Source: JBHBQE01 sp041776485 (GTDB lineage: Bacteria > Bacillota > Clostridia > Lachnospirales > Lachnospiraceae). Taken from it: DNA of 64,000 nt. A program made the translations under genes and the position numbers. Positions 50,718-59,124 of this stretch are shown in pieces; the stretch's first letter is position 1; the number at the start of each line of letters is the position of its first letter. The stretch lies in the NCBI GenBank assembly GCA_041776485.1, contig JBHBQE010000004.1, positions 62,001-126,000 of the forward strand. The letters run 5' to 3'. A model generated the notes under the pieces. The model did not search any database. It saw only the letters and a list, made by a program, of their open reading frames with translations, and was not told where the DNA came from.

Positions 50718-52753
50718 TATTTTAATATCTTAAGCGCTCCTGTTGGACATGTCTTTGCACATTCAAGACATGAACCACAGAAATCCACAACCTGTTTAGA
50801 GCGGTACTCCGGCTTAATAGCAGTATCAAATCCTCGATCAACCAAATCTATAATACCCTTTCCTACAACCTCTGAACAGGTTCGTACACATTGACCACAA
50901 AGGATACATTTACCCTGGTCTCTTTCAATGGACAAAAGTTCTTGTTCCTTGTACGGTGTATGGGTATCACCACTCAGCCTGTCAGGATTTATCTCATATA
51001 AATTGGCACACTCTATAAGTCTGCATTCATGGTAATCAAAGCAGCCACAGTCCATACAACGGTTTGCCTCTTTCCTTGCCTTATCCTCATCAAATCCAAG
51101 ATTCACTTCCACAAAATCCTTATTTCTCTCATTTGCAGGACGGGTAGGCATGGTTATCCTTGCCTCTTTTTCAAGTCTAGGCAACATATCAGCAGTAAAA
51201 TCATGTCTGATGGAACGGAAAGTACGCTTATAGGGCACATCTATTCCCTTTAGGAATAAGTCCACTACAGCGGCACATCTTCTGCCCTCTGCTATAGCCT
51301 CAATGGCAATGGATGCTCCTCTGTTGGTAGCATCACCTATAGCATATACATTTTCTATATTGGTTTTAAAGTTTCCAAAATCCGCCTCAACTATCCCTCT
51401 TTTATTTAATTTAATCTCCGGTACATCTAATGTATCTACCTTTTGTCCAATGGCTGCTATTACTGTATCTACAGGTAAAATCTCAAATTTACCCTCCACT
51501 GGAACCGGGCGCCTCCTGCCACTTTCATCAGCTTCTCCCAGCTCCATAATTTGCAGCTTGATTTCTTTAACCTTGCCGTTTTCTCCAATAATCTCACTGG
51601 GATTAGTGAGGAATTTAAATATAACACCCTCTTCCTTTGCTTCTTTTATCTCAATTTCCTCAGCGGGCATTTCTGCTTCGGTACGTCTATAAATTACATA
51701 AACATTCTTGGCACCCAGCCTTACAGCAGTACGGCAGGCATCCATGGCAGTATTTCCACCGCCTACAATTGCCACACTATCTCCTATTTCCGGAGCATTC
51801 CCTCTGGCAACATCACCCAAAAAACTGATTCCGGAGAGTACACCGTCCAGTTCATCGCCTTTACATCCAATACCCATACTGGTCCAGGCACCAACAGCTA
51901 AAATAGTTGCGTCAAAATCTTTGGCAAAATCCTGTAAAGCAACATCTTTACCTATCTTAAATCCTGTTTTAACTTTAATTCCAAGTGACAGTATTTCCTG
52001 TATTTCTTCATCAAGTATCTTCTTAGGGAGTCTATACTCGGGAATACCATACCTTAACATTCCACCCAACTTATCCTGAGCATCAACTATAGTAACCTCA
52101 TTCCCTGATAATGCCAGAAAATGAGCCGCAGTAAGCCCTCCGGGGCCACCACCGATTATCCCTACCTTTTTCCCGGTTTTCTTTGCTGCCACCGGTATAT
52201 ATCCGCCATCAGCCCTTACCCTGTCTGCTGCAAATGCTTTTAGATAGCATATGGAAATCGGCTCCTCTACCATTTTACGGCGACATTCCGTCTCACATGG
52301 ATGAGGACATACACGCCCTATAGATGATGGGAAAGGTAAATGTTCCTTTATAATTTTAACTGCCTCTAAATCATCGCCCCTGGCAATTGCCTGAATGTAA
52401 TCCTGAACATTAACGTTGTTAGGACACCCGGTAACACAGGGACCTCTGCAATCCCCCACATGGTCACTCATTAAAAGCTCCATGGAAATCCGTCTTGTCC
52501 TTACCACACGTTCAGTCTCAGTATAAAACTCCTGTCCCTCTGCGGGAACAGTAGAGCAAGCCCTGAGAAGCTTAGGACTTCCCGCAGCCTCAATAACACA
52601 TAGTGAACAGCCACCGTAATGCTTAAGGCTCTTATTGTAACAAAGGTTAGGGATTAAAATATTGTTTTCCTCTGCAATCTGTAATACTGTCTGTCCGGTA
52701 TGTCCGATACATTCCTTACCGTTTATCTTAATAGTAATTTGCTCTTTTTTCAT
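50717..52753 (-). CDS. GltD-like NADPH flavoprotein with iron-sulfur domains (StnA-like)
   Basis: 678 residues from ATG 52753, preferred over GTG 52762 because the AGGGGG site overlaps that GTG. In order: a [2Fe-2S] ferredoxin domain (Cys in NLCYNKS, GGCSLC, LLRAC), a GltD-type cysteine-rich segment (CRGPCVTGCP, CPHPCETEC), an FAD domain (VGIIGGGPGGLTAA), an NAD(P) domain (VAIVGGGNTAMDA), and two C-terminal [4Fe-4S] sites (CILCGQC, CGSCLEC). With the NuoE-NuoF fusion next to it, this matches the Sporomusa-type Nfn, which couples NADH, NADPH and ferredoxin by electron bifurcation. A formate- or hydrogenase-linked diaphorase is the alternative, but no such catalytic subunit is present. Confidence 0.8.
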   Translation of the reverse strand: MKKEQITIKINGKECIGHTGQTVLQIAEENNILIPNLCYNKSLKHYGGCSLCVIEAAGSPKLLRACSTVPAEGQEFYTETERVVRTRRISMELLMSDHVGDCRGPCVTGCPNNVNVQDYIQAIARGDDLEAVKIIKEHLPFPSSIGRVCPHPCETECRRKMVEEPISICYLKAFAADRVRADGGYIPVAAKKTGKKVGIIGGGPGGLTAAHFLALSGNEVTIVDAQDKLGGMLRYGIPEYRLPKKILDEEIQEILSLGIKVKTGFKIGKDVALQDFAKDFDATILAVGAWTSMGIGCKGDELDGVLSGISFLGDVARGNAPEIGDSVAIVGGGNTAMDACRTAVRLGAKNVYVIYRRTEAEMPAEEIEIKEAKEEGVIFKFLTNPSEIIGENGKVKEIKLQIMELGEADESGRRRPVPVEGKFEILPVDTVIAAIGQKVDTLDVPEIKLNKRGIVEADFGNFKTNIENVYAIGDATNRGASIAIEAIAEGRRCAAVVDLFLKGIDVPYKRTFRSIRHDFTADMLPRLEKEARITMPTRPANERNKDFVEVNLGFDEDKARKEANRCMDCGCFDYHECRLIECANLYEINPDRLSGDTHTPYKEQELLSIERDQGKCILCGQCVRTCSEVVGKGIIDLVDRGFDTAIKPEYRSKQVVDFCGSCLECAKTCPTGALKILK

Positions 52754-52768
52754 TTTATTCACCCCCTC

Positions 52769-55012
52769 TTACGCTACCACTATAGCGTTAAACTTACAGG
52801 AGCTAACGCATTGTTTACAACGGATACATTCCTTTTGGTCAATAACATGGGGCTTTTTAACCTCTCCCGAAATACAGGATACCGGACATTTTCTGGCGCA
52901 GGCAGTACAGCCTACACATTTATCCTCATTGATACTGATCGTAAGAAGTGCAGAGCACTCCCCTGCGGGACATTTATGTTCATTAATATGTGCCTCATAT
53001 TCATTTCTAAAATATCTAATAGTGGTAAGCACCGGATTAGGGGCGGTTTGACCTAATCCGCATAAGGCACCGTCCTTAACAGACACACAAAGCTCCTCTA
53101 ACAGCTCCACATCACCATCTTTTCCCTGTCCTGTGCCGATTCTTGTAAGTATTTCCCTTATTCTTGTAGTACCAATACGACAGGGTACACATTTCCCACA
53201 GGACTCCTTGGCAGTAAAATCCAGAAAGAATCTGGCTATGTTTACCATACAGGTATCCTCGTCCATAACCACCATACCTCCGGAACCCATAATAGCTCCC
53301 GTGGCAGCAAGTTCCTTATAATCAATAGGGGTATCAATTTTATCCTTTGGAATACAGCCTCCAGAGGGTCCTCCCATTTGAACCGCCTTAAATTCTTTAT
53401 CCTCTTTAATTCCGCCTGCTATATCATAAATAATTTCCCTAAGGGTCATTCCCATGGGAACTTCTACAAGCCCACCCCGCTTAACTTTTCCTGTAAGGGC
53501 AAATACCTTTGTTCCCTTGGAATTTTCCGTTCCCATAGCCGCGTAAGCAGAGCCGCCATTCCGGATAATCCAAGCCACATTACCATAAGTTTCCACATTA
53601 TTTATATTAGAGGGTTCATTTTTAAACCCACAAGCTGCAGGAAACGGCGGCTTAAGCCTGGGCATGCCTCTCTTGCCCTCCATAGACTCAATAAGTGCAG
53701 TTTCCTCACCGCACACAAAGGCTCCTGCACCGGTTTTTATTCCAAGGGTACAGCTAAAGTCTGTGCCCATAATATTTTCACCTAAATAACCCGCTTTAGT
53801 TGCCGCCTCAATGGCAATTTCCAAATGTTTAACCGCCAGCGGATACTCCGCTCTGATGTAAACAAACATATCCCTGGCGCCTATGGCATAGGCACCTATT
53901 AACATACCCTCAATAAGACTGTGAGGGTCAGACTCAATTAATGCTCTATCCATAAACGCTCCCGGATCCCCCTCATCGGCGTTACAAATAAGGTGTTTGT
54001 TCTCGTTCTGGGATTTCCTGGCGGCGTCCCATTTAAACCAAGTTGGGAACCCTGCACCGCCACGACCTGCAAGACCGGAAATTTTCACTTCCTCAATAAC
54101 CTCCTCAGGAGTCATGGAAAGAGCACGTTTAAGCCCCTCATAACCGGAATGAGCAACATAGTCATCAAGACTGGTGGGATCAATAACTCCACAGCGTCTA
54201 AGAGCGATTCTGGTTTGTTTCTCCAGAAAATGTGCGTCCGCCTCCTCAATAAACAGCCTGCTTACCGAATCAAACTTTCGGGTACGAAGCGCCTTAACAA
54301 TCTCCGGCACATCATCTTCCTTTACCTTTACCATACGGTGCAGAAGCTTATCATCCTCATATACATCCACAATAGGCTCTAAATAACACATACCGATACA
54401 TCCGGTTTTGTGAATGGAAAATTCATCTGTTGACGTTTTAAATCCGGAAAGAATGGTTGCTATACGACCACCCCCGGCAGAGATACCGCAGCTGCCCTGT
54501 CCTACCATAACCTTAAGACCGCCGCCCTCCTCCTGCTTTCTAATTCCTCGAATTATAGAGATGGCACTTTCCGGCGTAAGCTTTCCGTAGGTGTCATCAT
54601 TTATCATCATAACCGGAGCCAGAGAACAGCAGCCAAGACATGCCACCTCATTTAATGTAAACATTCCGTCTTCTGTAGTTTGTCCGCTTTCAATGCCAAG
54701 CTCCAAAAGCACCGCACTTTTAACCCTTTCTGCACCATTTACATGGCAAGCGGTACCCTCACAAAGCATAATCTGGTATTTACCCATGGGCTCGGTACGA
54801 AAAAAACTGTAAAAGGTGATGACACCCATTACCTTGGCAGGTGAATTGCCGGTTCTATCAGCTATGTGGTAGATAACTTCTCTGGGCAAATAGCCATATA
54901 TCCCCTGAGCAGCCTGCAATATCATAATAAGGCTGGTTTCATCACCTTTATATTTAGTTAGAACTTCATCCATAAGATGAACATTTACAACAGGCGTTGT
55001 TTGACTTTTCAA
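52769..55012 (-). CDS. NuoE-NuoF fusion NADH-binding subunit (StnBC/HydBC-like)
   Basis: 747 residues from TTG 55012, supported by AAAGGGGG eight bases upstream. Residues 5-155 are NuoE-like with a [2Fe-2S] site (CEGTACH, CLGCCS). Residues 165-250 hold a second thioredoxin-like [2Fe-2S] site (GSCGISAGG, GCIGMC). Residues 290-680 are NuoF-like: FMN/NADH site GRGGAGFPTWFKW and the [4Fe-4S] CGKCVPC. Two ferredoxin sites end the chain (CVGCTACARKC, CIRCKQCVSSC). In most organisms these are separate subunits. Electrons from or to NADH would pass to the partner flavoprotein. It has its own promoter. Confidence 0.85.
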   Translation of the reverse strand: MKSQTTPVVNVHLMDEVLTKYKGDETSLIMILQAAQGIYGYLPREVIYHIADRTGNSPAKVMGVITFYSFFRTEPMGKYQIMLCEGTACHVNGAERVKSAVLLELGIESGQTTEDGMFTLNEVACLGCCSLAPVMMINDDTYGKLTPESAISIIRGIRKQEEGGGLKVMVGQGSCGISAGGGRIATILSGFKTSTDEFSIHKTGCIGMCYLEPIVDVYEDDKLLHRMVKVKEDDVPEIVKALRTRKFDSVSRLFIEEADAHFLEKQTRIALRRCGVIDPTSLDDYVAHSGYEGLKRALSMTPEEVIEEVKISGLAGRGGAGFPTWFKWDAARKSQNENKHLICNADEGDPGAFMDRALIESDPHSLIEGMLIGAYAIGARDMFVYIRAEYPLAVKHLEIAIEAATKAGYLGENIMGTDFSCTLGIKTGAGAFVCGEETALIESMEGKRGMPRLKPPFPAACGFKNEPSNINNVETYGNVAWIIRNGGSAYAAMGTENSKGTKVFALTGKVKRGGLVEVPMGMTLREIIYDIAGGIKEDKEFKAVQMGGPSGGCIPKDKIDTPIDYKELAATGAIMGSGGMVVMDEDTCMVNIARFFLDFTAKESCGKCVPCRIGTTRIREILTRIGTGQGKDGDVELLEELCVSVKDGALCGLGQTAPNPVLTTIRYFRNEYEAHINEHKCPAGECSALLTISINEDKCVGCTACARKCPVSCISGEVKKPHVIDQKECIRCKQCVSSCKFNAIVVA

Positions 55013-55020
55013 AACAGCAA

Positions 55021-55028
55021 CCCCCTTT
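55021..55028 (-). promoter_or_regulatory. Ribosome-binding site fixing a TTG start
   Basis: AAAGGGGG on the minus strand, eight bases before TTG 55012; no nearer ATG in frame. Confidence 0.55.
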
Positions 55029-55059
55029 CGCTACACAAATACTTTTAAACCTGTTTGCT

Positions 55060-55088
55060 ATTTTATCGTATAATCTTACATATATCAA
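55060..55088 (-). promoter_or_regulatory. Promoter of the NuoEF-like/GltD-like operon
   Basis: TTGATA (55088-55083), 17 bp, TAAAAT (55065-55060) on the minus strand, 48 bases before the TTG start. Confidence 0.6.
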
Positions 55089-55200
55089 GAAGCTTAGCCG
55101 CCAATAATTTGGTTATTATTTTTCAAACTTTTATGTTATAATTTAAAAAATTACTTAACATATTTCTAATTACATACCAAATCTACGTTTCAATACTCAA

Positions 55201-55229
55201 TTGGCAATCATGTTAAGTAAACTTAAATA
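55201..55229 (+). promoter_or_regulatory. Possible promoter of the secreted repeat protein
   Basis: TTGGCA, 17 bp, TAAATA; 33 bases before ATG 55263. Confidence 0.45.
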
Positions 55230-55262
55230 TAGAAGATTTTATAGAAGGAGTTGAATTAGGTT

Positions 55263-57572
55263 ATGAAAAAATTTTTGTGTCTGTTTATCTCATGTCTGAT
55301 TATTGCTCAGACGATTTACACACCGGTATTTGCAGAGGAACTCGCCCAGGCTTCTGAGAATACCGCTGCAGAAGCTGTTACCCCTACCCCGGGGCAGGAG
55401 CTTTCACAAAACTCTGCTTCGGAACAGGCTGGTGAAGCCCGAGGAAATTCCGATTCCACCTCTTTTGAGAGCCTTGAATCAATGGATACCTCTAAAGACA
55501 ACAGTCAAAAGACTGACGAGGAGATGAAGGAGCTTGATTCAGGTAATCTGGTTGCCGCAGGTCCCAGCATAGACATAGCGCGTGATCCAGAATTAGACTG
55601 CGGAATCCCTACAGTTTTCAGACTGAACATAAGAGACGGGAACTTCCACGATGCCGAATATCATTTGGCAGATCTCACATATTATGATGAACTGGAAAAT
55701 GCATGGGTTCCAATAGTTAATATTAATAATTTCCCTACCTGGAACTTTTTTAACAACAATGGCAATGCTACTAATGATGAATTTACGTTCACCTTTCACA
55801 GCCCCGGCAAATACAGGATTTCTTTCAGTGCGTTATGCGACGGTAATACAACTCTTACAGCAACCAGCGAATTTGAAATACTGCCTAAAGCAAACTATAC
55901 CGATGTTAATTCCAAGGCAAGAGAAATAGTACGTCAATGCGTGCAGGATTTAGCTGCACAGGGCAAAACCTCTGAATATGACAAGGCTATGTGGCTTCAT
56001 GACTGGATAATAAATAATGCTGAAATAAATGATATTCACAATATATACATAGGTGCCGAGGCGATACTTTGCGAACGCGGAGAGATAGCCGGTGGTGCCT
56101 ACAGCAACACATATATAAAGCTGCTTAAAACTGCAGGGATTCCCTGTGCCAGAATAGCATCGACAGCCAATAATTCTGCAGAAGTATCCTGGACGGCAGT
56201 AAACTTGGATGGCAAATGGTATCAGGTACATGTTGAAGGCGATGACCCGCTTAATAAAAACGGAAGTCACGGTTTAACCTCAGAGGATATAGCCCACAGA
56301 TTTTTTTGTGTTACAGACGAATTCATGGCCCTGAATTATCCCTCCCACAAAGATACATATACCTCAGGCGGCTATTCCTACCGTTCAAGTTCCTATGAAA
56401 ACAACTATTTTGTTAAAACAGGCAGAATTAAACAATGGCTAAGCCCTGTACAAGATGAAGTTCAATCAAATATTGCCGCCGGAAAAACCGACTTTACCAT
56501 TGAAATATCTAATACTATCTTTGCCGATATTATATACAATATAATAGCATACCAGCTTTCAAATATGAGCTGGAACAAGGGAGATAACGACGTTGCCCTG
56601 ACTGCAAGGTATGATATGAAAGGTAACCCCTTTGACGGAACCCTTGTATTTTCTGCTAAATACATACAGCCTGCTTCTGCAATTTATAACGGTGTGGACT
56701 ATTCAGCCGTTTATGACCATGACTATTATATAGCCAACAATCCGGATGTTCAAAACGCTTTCCATGGAGACAGGGAGGCTACATTAGTACACTTTATAAA
56801 CCACGGCATGGCTGAGGGCAGACTTTCAAAGCGTGGGTTTAATGTTCTCTCCTACAAAAACAGATACTCTGATTTAAGAACTGCCTTTGGCAAAGATATA
56901 AAGAGTTATTACATGCACTTTGTTAATTACGGAAGCAAGGAAGGTCGTACCGCAGCAGGTTCAAATGATTTACTGGGCGCTACAACAGTTTATAACGGTG
57001 TGGATTATTCAGCCGTTTATGACTATGACTACTATATAGCTAACAACCCCGATGTAAAAAAAGCTTTCAAGGGAGATGATGAAGCTACATTAGCGCATTT
57101 TATAAACTACGGCATGGCTGAGGGCAGAGCGTCCAGCCCTAATTTTAGCGCTGATGTCTACAGAAACAGATATCCTGATTTAAGACATGTATATGGCAGG
57201 GATACAAAAAGCTATTATATGCACTTTGTTGTCTACGGACATACGGAGGGGCGTACTGCTACAGGCTCCGGCAATGTGGTAAATGCCATTACCTCTTTAA
57301 ACGGTGTGGATTATTCCCTTGTATATGACTATAACTGCTATATCAAGCATAATCCTGATGTTGAAAAAGCTTTTAACGGTGACGATATGGCTACACTGGC
57401 ACATTTTGTGAACTATGGAATGAACGAGGGCAGGGTATCCAGTCCTAAGTTTAACGTTGACGTATATAAGAATAAATACAGTGATTTAAGGACTGCCTTT
57501 GGAAATAATCTCAAAAGCTACTATCTCCACTATATTAACTATGGATATAAGGAGAATAGAGAGGCTATATAA
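55263..57572 (+). CDS. Secreted protein with degenerate transglutaminase domain and C-terminal modules
   Basis: 769 residues. The N-terminus is a signal peptide (hydrophobic core, then VFAEE), followed by a low-complexity stretch to about residue 95 and a beta-rich domain to about 205. Residues 215-355 align with a transglutaminase core, but the triad is lost: the cysteine position reads EIAGGAY (compare TICNGYA in the protein at 37564), the histidine position reads AEVSW, and the aspartate position reads YQVHVEG. Residues 475-768 are six related modules of about 45-50 residues, each ending H-F/Y-x2-Y/H-G-x3-E-G/N-R. It is likely a surface binding protein, not an enzyme. ATG follows AGAAGGAG; a strong terminator follows. 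Confidence 0.8.
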   Translation: MKKFLCLFISCLIIAQTIYTPVFAEELAQASENTAAEAVTPTPGQELSQNSASEQAGEARGNSDSTSFESLESMDTSKDNSQKTDEEMKELDSGNLVAAGPSIDIARDPELDCGIPTVFRLNIRDGNFHDAEYHLADLTYYDELENAWVPIVNINNFPTWNFFNNNGNATNDEFTFTFHSPGKYRISFSALCDGNTTLTATSEFEILPKANYTDVNSKAREIVRQCVQDLAAQGKTSEYDKAMWLHDWIINNAEINDIHNIYIGAEAILCERGEIAGGAYSNTYIKLLKTAGIPCARIASTANNSAEVSWTAVNLDGKWYQVHVEGDDPLNKNGSHGLTSEDIAHRFFCVTDEFMALNYPSHKDTYTSGGYSYRSSSYENNYFVKTGRIKQWLSPVQDEVQSNIAAGKTDFTIEISNTIFADIIYNIIAYQLSNMSWNKGDNDVALTARYDMKGNPFDGTLVFSAKYIQPASAIYNGVDYSAVYDHDYYIANNPDVQNAFHGDREATLVHFINHGMAEGRLSKRGFNVLSYKNRYSDLRTAFGKDIKSYYMHFVNYGSKEGRTAAGSNDLLGATTVYNGVDYSAVYDYDYYIANNPDVKKAFKGDDEATLAHFINYGMAEGRASSPNFSADVYRNRYPDLRHVYGRDTKSYYMHFVVYGHTEGRTATGSGNVVNAITSLNGVDYSLVYDYNCYIKHNPDVEKAFNGDDMATLAHFVNYGMNEGRVSSPKFNVDVYKNKYSDLRTAFGNNLKSYYLHYINYGYKENREAI
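56688..57569 (+). repeat. Three tandem coding repeats of about 300 bp (six protein modules)
   Basis: Three units start near 56688, 56988 and 57297 with GGTGTGGA(C/T)TATTC. Each has an A module (YYIANNPDV..HFINYGMAEGR) and a B module (YKNRYSDLRTAFG..HFVNYGSKEGR). A and B resemble each other, so duplication happened at two levels. Confidence 0.85.
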
Positions 57573-57605
57573 AAGAGCCGTAGAGTGGCGTATGGGAATT
57601 TTATA

Positions 57606-57637
57606 ACAGGGCAGATACATCTGCTCTGTTTTTTTTT
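57606..57637 (+). terminator. Rho-independent terminator
   Basis: Stem ACAGGGCAGA/TCTGCTCTGT (one G-U) with a four-base loop and at least eight Ts, 33 bases after the stop of the secreted repeat protein. Confidence 0.92.
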
Positions 57638-57664
57638 GCAATGAATATCTACAAGTAGTATAAT
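57636..57664 (+). promoter_or_regulatory. Promoter of the FakA-C-like gene
   Basis: TTGCAA, 17 bp, TATAAT. The -35 box begins in the T-run of the terminator upstream. Confidence 0.7.
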
Positions 57665-57701
57665 TACCTGAAGCCTTACAATACTTATACAAGGAGGAAT
57701 T

Positions 57702-57959
57702 ATGGAAGAAATTGAATACAGATATGACACCCAGCTTCTGATTGACGGCGACAATTTAGATGAAGATGAAATCTACGACTATTTTGTAGAAAACTTCATC
57801 GGTGATTCTCTTTTGGCAGTTGGTGATGAGGATATGATAAAAATACATTACCATACCAATGAGCCTTGGAAAATTCTTGAATACTGCTCCAGCCTGGGTG
57901 AAATCTATGATATCGTAATTGAGGATATGATCAGGCAATCAAAGGGACTTGCCGGGTAA
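57702..57959 (+). CDS. Stand-alone FakA/YloV C-terminal-like domain protein
   Basis: 85 residues after AAGGAGG. YDTQLLIDGDNLDEDEI, GDSLLAVGDEDMIKIHYHTN and a following IEDMIRQ match the C-terminal end of FakA/YloV (DhaL-type fatty acid kinase), where the HVHTN block and nearby residues contact the DegV-type lipid-binding partner. The kinase domain is absent: there is no room for it between the terminator upstream and this gene, which has its own promoter and ribosome-binding site. It is therefore a complete small gene rather than a fragment. It may bind a DegV-like protein or regulate the real kinase. Function is inferred. Confidence 0.75.
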   Translation: MEEIEYRYDTQLLIDGDNLDEDEIYDYFVENFIGDSLLAVGDEDMIKIHYHTNEPWKILEYCSSLGEIYDIVIEDMIRQSKGLAG

Positions 57960-57966
57960 GCGCACA

Positions 57967-59121
57967 TCACTTACCCGCCTCCTCCTTTGCTTTTCTCTCT
58001 AAATTTAATCTCTTTGCTCTAATCAATCTGGGTATAATAGATTCGTTGTATACAAAGGTAAATATTGCCGCAAATGGGATTGCCAGGATAATTCCCACTA
58101 CTCCGAACATACTGCCCCCAAGTATAACTGTAACCAGAATGCCCACAGGCGGAACACCCAATACATCTCCAAACAACTTTGGTTTTAGGATGTAGCCGTC
58201 AAATATTTGTATTACTATTGTTACACCAATGAAAATTAATACATCAACAGGATTTTTAAATAACAGCACTATAGAACCCAGTATACACCCGGCCATTGGA
58301 CCAAAGGTCGGAAACAGGTTGGTTACACCAACAATTACTGATACCAGCAATACATATGGAAGTCCCAAAGTCCAGAGAATTATCGCATTCAATACCCCTA
58401 TTATTAAAGAGTCAAAAATATCTGCTCCTATAAATTTAATAAGTATATTGTGGCACCTTATAAGAAATGCCGTTTGCTTATCATATGCTGCGTCTGACAA
58501 AACGGCATGGCGAAACTTTGCAATGCTTCTTTGGATACTCTTTTTACCCAGCAAAAAGTATATTGCAAGAATCAACCCGATTATACCATTAAATATCTTA
58601 ACTCCCATACCAATAGAAACATTAACAATTCTCTGCATATTCTCCGGTATATACCTTACTATATTAGATAAAATATTATTAATAAATTTCTGAGCGCCTG
58701 ATGTATCCAATCCGGTAATATATTTTTCCATCATAGAAAGAATGGCGTTAATATTTTTCTGGTAATAGGAGAGATTTCCCAGTATTCCTGCGATAGTTTC
58801 TATCAGGGACGGGATAATTAAAACCAAAAGTGTGGATAGCAGTATTAAAAACAGGATAAATGTAAGAGCCACTGAAATCACATGAATAAGCTTCTCCCTT
58901 TTACTAATCCTTCCTAAAAATCCCTCAAAAAACTTAACAATCGGATCCAGGATATAGGCAATTACCGCTCCTATGATAATGGGACTTGTTACTGTAACAA
59001 TCTTTGATATGATACCGTTTATCATGCCAAAATTGGAAATCAACATATAAAAAAGTACCACAATGCAGCCTGCAAAGGCATGGGTAAACCATCTTTTCTC
59101 AAATAAACTACTTTTTTTCAT
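57967..59121 (-). CDS. AI-2E family transporter
   Basis: 384 residues with eight or so membrane helices, the features of the TqsA/PerM family: a central loop with helices and the conserved block VTNLFPTFGPMAGC and GVPPVGILVTVILGGSMFGVVG near the C-terminus. Members export quorum signals, sodium or other small solutes; the substrate cannot be inferred. It starts three bases after glmS and probably shares its transcript. It converges with the FakA-C-like gene, with seven bases between the stops. Confidence 0.88.
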   Translation of the reverse strand: MKKSSLFEKRWFTHAFAGCIVVLFYMLISNFGMINGIISKIVTVTSPIIIGAVIAYILDPIVKFFEGFLGRISKREKLIHVISVALTFILFLILLSTLLVLIIPSLIETIAGILGNLSYYQKNINAILSMMEKYITGLDTSGAQKFINNILSNIVRYIPENMQRIVNVSIGMGVKIFNGIIGLILAIYFLLGKKSIQRSIAKFRHAVLSDAAYDKQTAFLIRCHNILIKFIGADIFDSLIIGVLNAIILWTLGLPYVLLVSVIVGVTNLFPTFGPMAGCILGSIVLLFKNPVDVLIFIGVTIVIQIFDGYILKPKLFGDVLGVPPVGILVTVILGGSMFGVVGIILAIPFAAIFTFVYNESIIPRLIRAKRLNLERKAKEEAGK

Positions 59122-59124
59122 TTT

